Part shown: positions 1-4,126 of the stretch, piece by piece
How positions within the stretch are numbered: position 1 is the stretch's first letter
How the letters are laid out: each line of letters starts with the position of its first letter
Assembly: GCA_900769975.1 (NCBI GenBank)
Contig: CAAGIR010000099.1
Coordinates: forward strand, 1 to 9,524
Reading direction: 5' to 3'
Source: Spirochaetia bacterium
GTDB lineage: Bacteria > Spirochaetota > Spirochaetia > Treponematales > Treponemataceae
Length of the DNA: 9,524 bases
Position numbers and translations under genes: made by a program
The notes under the pieces: model-generated
Told to the model about the DNA's origin: nothing
Databases searched by the model: none
What the model saw: the letters and a program-made list of their open reading frames with translations, nothing else

Positions 1-27
1 CAACTCAATTATTTCTGAATCTGTCAT
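1..27 (-). CDS. Start of an unidentified gene (partial, runs off the left edge)
   Basis: An ATG at 25-27 on the minus strand opens a frame of nine codons (MTDSEIIEL) that continues past the window edge. It lies 88 nt downstream of the membrane-protein stop codon and has its own promoter-like sequence (TGATAGAAT, -10 at 45-50). A weak purine-rich GGGA lies about 5 nt before the ATG. Nine residues are too few to assign a family, so no function is proposed. The start could also be spurious. Confidence 0.4.
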
Positions 28-31
28 TTTT

Positions 32-78
32 CCCACTGCTTACAATTCTATCACATTTAAATTTTCTTAAACAGTGGG
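32..78. repeat. 7-bp inverted repeat flanking a promoter
   Basis: CCCACTG at 32-38 and CAGTGGG at 72-78 are perfect complements separated by 33 bp. They bracket the -10 of the left-edge gene, and the inner arm covers its GGGA start-site purines. The arms may be an operator. In RNA reading through from the membrane-protein gene upstream they could pair and cover the ribosome site. No T-run follows on the minus strand, so a terminator is unlikely for that direction. Confidence 0.45.
45..53 (-). promoter_or_regulatory. Extended -10 promoter for the partial left-edge gene
   Basis: On the minus strand the sequence reads TGA-TAGAAT: an extended -10 (TG, one base, then a hexamer one mismatch from TATAAT). 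It has the same TGA prefix as the kinase promoter at 1586-1594. No good -35 hexamer is seen at 16-18 bp. Transcription would start near 37-39, leaving a leader of about 10 nt. Confidence 0.45.
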
Positions 79-115
79 TAATATCGATTTTTTGTAAATT
101 TTTTGTGGTGAATAG

Positions 116-868
116 TTACGAAATAATTTGTTTTTTCTTGTTTATAAATCCTACAACACATAAAGCAACACCTGGAACAAAAGCACAGATTCCGTATGTC
201 AAGAATTGTAGGAAAATTGTTGTAACAAGTACTGAAACTGGCTTAATCAAAGATTCGAAATCAGCTTTCAAAACATCTGCAATTACAGAATTTACGAATC
301 CTCCCATCAATCCTATTACAATCAAAATAATTCCAATCACAATTGACGGAATGGAAATGTATCTGAAAAGTGCAAAAACATTCATATTCAAAACGAAAAT
401 GATTGCAGCGAGAACTACAAGAACAGCAATCATAATCACAAGATATTTTACAGAAAGATAATCAAGAATTTTCATAACAGCATCAAGTTCAGCACTGTTT
501 TCTTCTTTTACAGTATCCAAAGTTTCTGTAACAGAAGGAAGAGCTTCTTCTACGCCGGCTGCAATATTTGCTTTAAGTTCAACTGCATCGTATTCAATTT
601 TTTCTCCAGTTTTTTCTTCGATTTTTTTGATGCTTTTTGTAACAACTGATTCAATTTTGTCTGGATTCAGGTCAATAGTATCGGTTTTTCCTGCCATATA
701 TTCAACTGCCTGATTCATAACATTATCAACCAAATCTTTTGTTTCAGGATCACTTAAAATATCAGCAATAAGTTCTTCATCTATTTCAAAATCATAACCA
801 TTTTCTTTTGCGATTTCCTGGATTAGTTCTCCCAAATCAAGATTATTCAAATCAATTTCAATATCCAT
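116..868 (-). CDS. Membrane protein of unknown function, C-terminal part (second frame of a probable frameshifted gene)
   Basis: This frame has 250 codons. Residues 1-135 are acidic and helix-rich, with many Glu/Asp (start MDIEIDLNNLDLGELI). Then come hydrophobic stretches at about 141-161, 169-195 and 209-241 (three or four membrane segments) and a basic tail, NKKKQIIS. I do not recognise the family. The ATG at 866-868 has no Shine-Dalgarno sequence at a workable distance. The same frame stays open upstream to about 931 and encodes IITPAGYQIEG just before the Met, which joins well onto the 79-codon frame upstream. The natural product is therefore probably 323 residues, with an N-terminal membrane anchor, an acidic domain outside the membrane and a C-terminal membrane bundle. 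Separate translation by coupling to the upstream frame, which it overlaps by 22 nt, is the alternative. Confidence 0.7.
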   Translation of the reverse strand: MDIEIDLNNLDLGELIQEIAKENGYDFEIDEELIADILSDPETKDLVDNVMNQAVEYMAGKTDTIDLNPDKIESVVTKSIKKIEEKTGEKIEYDAVELKANIAAGVEEALPSVTETLDTVKEENSAELDAVMKILDYLSVKYLVIMIAVLVVLAAIIFVLNMNVFALFRYISIPSIVIGIILIVIGLMGGFVNSVIADVLKADFESLIKPVSVLVTTIFLQFLTYGICAFVPGVALCVVGFINKKKQIIS

Positions 869-1086
869 GCCTTCAATCTGATAGCCGGCAGGTGTAATGA
901 TTTTTGATCTGTATAGAACAAACCTGTATCATTATTCTGAATCATTGCTAAAGCATTAACCATACTTGCACCCAAATCCATAATTTTTGAAGGTGTAACA
1001 TTTACTCTGACAATGTTGAAAAGAAAAGTGACTAATAAAACCAATGCAAAAATAATACTTAACAAAATAGAAAAGAATTTTTTCAT
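847..1086 (-). CDS. N-terminal part of the same membrane protein (first frame, probably frameshifted)
   Basis: This frame has 79 codons and starts MKKFFSILLSIIFALVLLVT, which is a membrane anchor or uncleaved signal. A segment ending GLFYTDQK (residue 62) follows. After the five-A run at 901-905 the reading turns into SLHLPAIRLKAWILKLI, which looks like out-of-frame read-through of the next coding region. The start is secure: AGGAGG at 1092-1097 lies 5 nt before the ATG. The real gene most likely continues in the other frame to 116. The break could be a real mutation, a phase-variable A-tract, programmed slippage or a sequencing error; the sequence alone cannot decide. A long structured leader precedes it. 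Confidence 0.65.
   Translation of the reverse strand: MKKFFSILLSIIFALVLLVTFLFNIVRVNVTPSKIMDLGASMVNALAMIQNNDTGLFYTDQKSLHLPAIRLKAWILKLI
901..905 (-). other. A5 tract at the frame break
   Basis: On the minus strand the tract reads CAAAAATC. With five A's, translation leaves the frame of residues 1-62 and stops at 847-849. With six A's it would read QK-IITPAGYQIEG-MDIEID and run on to the stop at 116-118, giving 323 residues. Both sides have ordinary protein character up to this point, so the break is placed here. Confidence 0.6.
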
Positions 1087-1090
1087 TTTT

Positions 1091-1097
1091 TCCTCCT
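1091..1097 (-). promoter_or_regulatory. Strong Shine-Dalgarno site of the frameshifted membrane-protein gene
   Basis: AGGAGGA on the minus strand, 4-5 nt before the ATG at 1084-1086. It is a perfect six-base match to the usual anti-Shine-Dalgarno sequence. The AGGAGG core is exactly complementary to CCTCCT (minus strand, 1129-1124) in the leader, so it may be covered in the folded RNA. Confidence 0.85.
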
Positions 1098-1123
1098 ATA
1101 AAACTTCGCATTAGCGATTGTGC

Positions 1124-1215
1124 AGGAGGCGCAAAATCCAAGTTTATGGAGTGCAACGCACGAAATAAATTTGAATGATAAAAATTACACGGATATAATT
1201 TTTATCACACCTCCT
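1124..1215 (-). ncRNA. Structured leader unit A: candidate three-way junction
   Basis: On the minus strand, AGGAGGTGT (1215-1207) can pair with GCGCCTCCT (1132-1124): nine pairs, two of them G-U. This stem encloses a hairpin at 1177-1206 (perfect 11-bp stem, GATAAAAATTA with TAATTTTTATC, 8-nt loop) and another at 1139-1173 (nine positions with one non-Watson-Crick pair, topped by GTGC-AAC-GCAC). The two closing-stem wobbles are allowed as G-U only in minus-strand RNA; on the plus strand they become A-C. The wobble in the 1139-1173 stem favours the plus strand instead. I see no match to a known riboswitch class. Confidence 0.5.
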
Positions 1216-1239
1216 AGAAAATTCCGTATCAGCAGCGAG

Positions 1240-1338
1240 TTATGGATGGAGAGAATCCAAGTTTATAAAGTGCAACGCAAATATTAAACTTGAGTGAAAA
1301 AAAAATACACGATGGTAATCTTTTTCACAATCCCATAA
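1240..1338 (-). ncRNA. Structured leader unit B: second copy of the candidate junction
   Basis: The same plan as unit A with different bases. The closing stem is TTATGG (1240-1245) with CCATAA (1333-1338), extended by one G-U in minus-strand RNA. Inside it are CAAGTTTA (1258-1265) with TAAACTTG (1285-1292), a perfect 8-bp stem, and GTGAAAAA (1294-1301) with TTTTTCAC (1321-1328), which gains a G-U and an A-U pair on the minus strand. Relative to unit A, paired positions have changed together. Confidence 0.45.
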
Positions 1339-1382
1339 TAAAACCATATTAACGACAGCGCATGAAAACGGCATATTGATTA

Positions 1383-1411
1383 ATTATAATAGATAAACTT
1401 TTGTTTGTAGT
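1383..1411 (-). promoter_or_regulatory. Candidate promoter for the structured leader and membrane-protein gene
   Basis: A perfect TATAAT lies on the minus strand at 1388-1383. At 17-bp spacing the upstream hexamer is ACTACA (1411-1406), which matches only the last three bases of TTGACA. Starting near 1376, the transcript would have a leader of about 290 nt containing both repeat units. The ATTATAAT here is palindromic, so a plus-strand start is also possible. Confidence 0.35.
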
Positions 1412-1565
1412 GTTTAAACAATAACCTAATTATGATGAATTTTTTCACCATTCACCATTTTACAATAAAAGGTCAGCGCTTGTCTCGTTTAAAAAAAAAT
1501 CTTAGTCACCACCGCTCGCCCAGTATAAAACGAACCGCTATTTTTTTAACGCTTTGCTAAAACTC
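1389..1565. other. Intergenic stretch with no gene seen; GC-richer patch and short repeats
   Basis: No coding frame or RNA gene is supported here. It holds a perfect tandem TTCACCA (1444-1457), a patch much richer in G and C than its surroundings (1471-1487 and 1501-1540, with ACCGCT twice), and TCGTTT (1485-1490) complementary to AAACGA (1528-1533). These could be regulator sites for the divergent genes on either side, or the remnant of a dispersed repeat. Confidence 0.4.
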
Positions 1566-1585
1566 GTGAAAATCTGTTCTTTTAG

Positions 1586-1594
1586 TGATATAAT
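1586..1594 (+). promoter_or_regulatory. Extended -10 promoter of the histidine kinase gene
   Basis: TGA-TATAAT is an ideal extended -10. The -35 region at 17 bp is GTGAAA, a poor match, as is often tolerated with an extended -10. Only seven bases separate the hexamer from the ATG at 1602, so transcription should begin at or next to the start codon. Confidence 0.65.
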
Positions 1595-1601
1595 TATTTT
1601 T

Positions 1602-2753
1602 ATGAAAAAAATATTCTCTCTGATGATTTTGATTTTTTTTTGTGTCAGTAGTTTGTTTGCGCAAAAAGACGAAAATTCCAGCGATATTGAAATTTTTCAA
1701 AAATATGAAAAACTGGAAAATGCCTGTCTATCTGGTGCCGATTCCGAATTAATTGCACTTTATCAAAAAGATTTATATATAGTTCTGGAAAAAGAACTTG
1801 AATTTAGCAATTTTCCAGCGACTTTAAACAAATATGATTTAAAACAAAAGTTACAGGAAATGCAGGAAGCCTGTCTAAATCTTGATATGCAGACTCTTTC
1901 TCATCTGATTACAATTTATTATCTTTCAAAAACTCAGTTTTATCAATTTAGTAATGAGATTTTTTTGGAACTTATTATTTTTATGGGATTTTTGATTTTA
2001 GCGGTCATAATTCTGTTAATTATTTATCAATTTACTTATGCAAAAAGAAAAGAAGCTCAAAAAATCCTTATGATTACAAATGATGCTCAAGATGAGGAAC
2101 GTCGTAGAATTGCTCTTGAACTTCATGATTCGGTCGCCCAGCAAATGCGTTATGTTGCTATTCTTGCTGATAAAATTTCTGACCAGAAACTGTCTACCGA
2201 AATAAAGGAAAATCAGTCAGAATGTATCGAAAATCTTAGAAATATTTGTTACACTCTTTCTTCTATAAATATTGATAAAGGTCAATTCCCTGAAATTTTG
2301 AAAATTTCCATGGAAACTTTTCAAAAACGTACAGGGATTTCAACTTCGATTACAATTCTGCCAGAGGTTGATTTTAATGTATTGGGACCAAAAAAAAATC
2401 ATCATCTTTTTCGAGTTATTATGGAACTTTTGACTAATATTGAAAAATATAGCAATGCTAATGAAGTTACATTATTATTCCGTAATGCCTGCAATAAAGA
2501 TAAAATTCACAAAGGTCTAATGATTTTTATTTCTGATGATGGAAAAGGTCTTGATGAAAATTTCCTCCGATTTGTAAATTCTTCAAATGGATTTATCGAA
2601 AAAAGTCAAATATCGGGATTTTCTGACAGCGATAAGCTAAAACATTTCGGTTTGCAAAATATCCAGATTCGTCTAAAAGAAATTGGAGGAACAATTACAT
2701 ATATTTCCGAAGAAGGTGAAGGAACAACTGTCGAAATTGCACTTAAATTATAA
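1602..2753 (+). CDS. Sensor histidine kinase, NarL/HisKA_3 (HPK7-like) type
   Basis: A 383-residue membrane kinase that senses a signal outside the membrane and phosphorylates its partner regulator, almost certainly the next gene. Residues 1-20 (MKKIFSLMILIFFCVSSLFA) form a signal peptide or first anchor. About 21-120 is a helical extracytoplasmic domain with no recognised fold, and about 121-143 is a membrane helix. The dimerisation and phosphoacceptor segment DEERRRIALELHDS has its His at 175. The ATPase domain shows an N box ELLTNIEKYS (Asn279), SDDGKG (312-316) and HFGLQNIQIRL (Gly350), so all catalytic parts are present. I chose the ATG at 1602 over an in-frame TTG at 1554 because it restores a clean signal peptide and the promoter -10 lies between the two. 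No Shine-Dalgarno sequence is present, consistent with a leaderless mRNA. The signal is unknown. Confidence 0.9.
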   Translation: MKKIFSLMILIFFCVSSLFAQKDENSSDIEIFQKYEKLENACLSGADSELIALYQKDLYIVLEKELEFSNFPATLNKYDLKQKLQEMQEACLNLDMQTLSHLITIYYLSKTQFYQFSNEIFLELIIFMGFLILAVIILLIIYQFTYAKRKEAQKILMITNDAQDEERRRIALELHDSVAQQMRYVAILADKISDQKLSTEIKENQSECIENLRNICYTLSSINIDKGQFPEILKISMETFQKRTGISTSITILPEVDFNVLGPKKNHHLFRVIMELLTNIEKYSNANEVTLLFRNACNKDKIHKGLMIFISDDGKGLDENFLRFVNSSNGFIEKSQISGFSDSDKLKHFGLQNIQIRLKEIGGTITYISEEGEGTTVEIALKL

Positions 2754-2769
2754 ATGATAAAAAAAACAA

Positions 2770-2797
2770 AAAAAAAGAAGACAGACTTTCTTTTTTT
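2770..2797 (+). terminator. All-A/T-rich hairpin between kinase and regulator, possible weak terminator
   Basis: AAAAAAAGAA (2770-2779) pairs with TTCTTTTTTT (2788-2797) around an 8-nt loop: a 10-bp stem with one G-C pair. The U-rich side is inside the stem, so it is not a classic terminator, but it could slow polymerase and reduce read-through from the kinase gene. Confidence 0.3.
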
Positions 2798-2814
2798 CAA
2801 AGATGTATTATAAT
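2787..2814 (+). promoter_or_regulatory. Promoter of the response regulator gene
   Basis: A perfect TATAAT at 2809-2814 is followed by only six bases before the ATG at 2821. The region 16 bp upstream is TTTCTT (2787-2792), a weak -35 that overlaps the hairpin's 3' arm. The regulator can therefore be transcribed separately from the kinase, probably as a leaderless mRNA. Confidence 0.55.
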
Positions 2815-2820
2815 TAAAAA

Positions 2821-3468
2821 ATGAATTTTATAATGGTTGAAGATCACAATTTGGTTTGTCAGGGAGTTTGTAAAATCATAGAAGAAAAAAGTAACTTTCG
2901 ATGTATCGGTACTTTTTCCACAGTTGATGAAGCTAAAAATTTTTTAAATGACAATTCAAATGATAAATTAATATCACTTTCTGATACAAATCAACCACTT
3001 ATTTGCATTGTCGATATAAATCTTAAAAATCAAGAAGAAAACGAAGAAGATGGATTTTCTTTAATCAGTTACATTCGTCAAAATTTTCAAAATATTAATT
3101 GTATATGCTATTCTATGTTTACAGGCGCAGGCATTGTGGAAAAAGCTATTTCTGTCGGCGCACTTGGTTATGTTTCGAAAAATGCGGATTTATCGGTTTT
3201 ACTAAAAGCAATGGATAATGCAAGTCAGAATAAAGTTTATATTGAAGATAGTTTAACTTCAGATTATATTGTATATACAAATCTGTTCAGTAGCCTCACA
3301 AAACGTGAAAAAGAACTAACTGAACTTTATATACAGGGTAAAAATGATGAACAGATTGCTCAAATGATGGATATTTCACAACGAGCAATTAATAATTATT
3401 GGACCAGGATTTTATCGAAACTAGGTGTAGCATCAAAAAAAGAACTAATAGAAAAATACAAACAATAA
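2821..3468 (+). CDS. Response regulator, receiver plus LuxR/NarL-type DNA-binding domain
   Basis: A 215-residue cytoplasmic transcription regulator and the expected phosphorylation target of the kinase encoded 67 nt upstream. The receiver domain spans about 1-130: acidic pair Glu7-Asp8 in MVEDHN, phosphoacceptor Asp65 in ICIVDINL, Ser98 in the switch position and Lys120 in GYVSK. All key residues are present. The helix-turn-helix lies at about 158-204 (LTKREKELTELYIQGKNDEQIA, then SKLGV). Its recognition helix, ISQRAINNYWTRIL, departs from the common S-x-x-T-V-K-x-H pattern, so its DNA site may be unusual. There is extra loop sequence before Asp65 (about 44-60). The first ATG is used; an alternative Met at residue 5 would cut into the first strand. 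No Shine-Dalgarno sequence is seen. Targets are unknown; the kinase promoter region is one candidate. Confidence 0.9.
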   Translation: MNFIMVEDHNLVCQGVCKIIEEKSNFRCIGTFSTVDEAKNFLNDNSNDKLISLSDTNQPLICIVDINLKNQEENEEDGFSLISYIRQNFQNINCICYSMFTGAGIVEKAISVGALGYVSKNADLSVLLKAMDNASQNKVYIEDSLTSDYIVYTNLFSSLTKREKELTELYIQGKNDEQIAQMMDISQRAINNYWTRILSKLGVASKKELIEKYKQ

Positions 3469-3538
3469 TTTGCCTGCTGGATTTTTTACAAATCATCTTA
3501 AAACATAAAATTTTTATTATACAAGGAGAGAAAACCAT

Positions 3539-4126
3539 TTGACTTTTAGAAAATATTCAATTAAGACACAACTTATTGCAGCCGCTTTTTTTATTCCTTT
3601 GAACTTTTTCGCAGCTTATTTTTTGGTTCAGATTCTTAATATCCCTCTTTTTCTGGATATGATTTTTGTTTATACAGCAAGCTGTTTCGGTATTTTATGC
3701 GGAAGCATCGTTGGAATTGCTTATACTTTTATTTTTTTTCTTGTTTATAATTGTTCTAATTTTCATTTATTATATGCTGTTTGTTGCGTGACAGGAACTT
3801 TATTAACCAGATTGATAGTAACCCGCTATTCAGATTTATTTTTCTTTCGTGCTGCACTTCTTGTTTTTATTTCAACAGTAATCATTAGTTTTGAAGGCTC
3901 TTTCATTTATTATTTTTTTCTGCTGAATGCTCCAAATTATGTTGATTATACACAGGTCGATTACATTACATACAATCTTGTATCTCAAAAAATGAATCTC
4001 TGGCTAAGTTCCTTTCTTGCAAGACTGCCTGTAAATGTAATCGACAAAATGATTTCCGTTTTTTCAGGCTTTGGAATCTATTTTTTGATAGACAAAATTT
4101 CCAGATTATTGCACGCTAAAAAGTAA
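3539..4126 (+). CDS. Small multi-pass membrane protein, weakly like an ECF transporter S component
   Basis: A 195-residue hydrophobic protein with membrane segments at roughly 10-32, 37-58, 60-72, 75-93, 103-125 and 170-188. The start is TTG at 3539, supported by AAGGAG at 3523-3528 about 10 nt upstream; no closer ATG fits. The hydrophobic pattern and the ending LPVNVIDKMISVFSGFGIYF recall substrate-binding subunits of energy-coupling-factor vitamin transporters, but no diagnostic motif is seen, so this is a tentative resemblance. A membrane sensor partner of the kinase is the alternative. It follows the regulator by 70 nt on the same strand and may be co-transcribed. Its last 21 bp overlap the end of glnN on the other strand. 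Confidence 0.7.
   Translation: MTFRKYSIKTQLIAAAFFIPLNFFAAYFLVQILNIPLFLDMIFVYTASCFGILCGSIVGIAYTFIFFLVYNCSNFHLLYAVCCVTGTLLTRLIVTRYSDLFFFRAALLVFISTVIISFEGSFIYYFFLLNAPNYVDYTQVDYITYNLVSQKMNLWLSSFLARLPVNVIDKMISVFSGFGIYFLIDKISRLLHAKK

Larger units (their letters stand above)
1092..1366 (-). repeat. Tandem imperfect repeat, two units of about 118 bp plus a decayed third
   Basis: Unit A spans 1092-1209 and unit B spans 1210-about 1331; a fragment resembling the start of a unit continues to about 1366. Shared blocks in order on the plus strand: AAAA-C/T-rich linker with an AGCGA-like core, AATCCAAGTTTAT, AGTGCAACGCA, TTGA, AAAAATACAC or AAAATTACAC, and TTTTT-A/C-TCAC or TTTTTCACA near the end. The gene's AGGAGG occupies the position where a further unit would begin. 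The units have diverged by point changes and small indels. Confidence 0.8.

Noticed and set aside
105..461. 118-codon plus-strand frame opposite the membrane-protein gene
   Set aside because: Antisense to the membrane segments; Thr/Ile-rich composition is what reverse-read hydrophobic codons give.
956..1156. 66-codon minus-strand frame over the leader
   Set aside because: It overlaps the first frame of the membrane-protein gene in another phase, with no ribosome site and no protein-like character.
1092..1366. Integron attC sites
   Set aside because: The units are palindromic and of suitable size, but I could not find the paired RYYYAAC/GTTRRRY core sites, and no integrase or gene cassettes are present.
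1471..1540. tRNA or small structured RNA gene in the GC-richer patch
   Set aside because: No cloverleaf arms, no T-loop motif and no consistent fold on either strand.
1554..1601. TTG start 16 codons upstream for the histidine kinase
   Set aside because: It would put extra residues in front of a clean signal peptide and begin upstream of the promoter's -10, so it would not be in the transcript.
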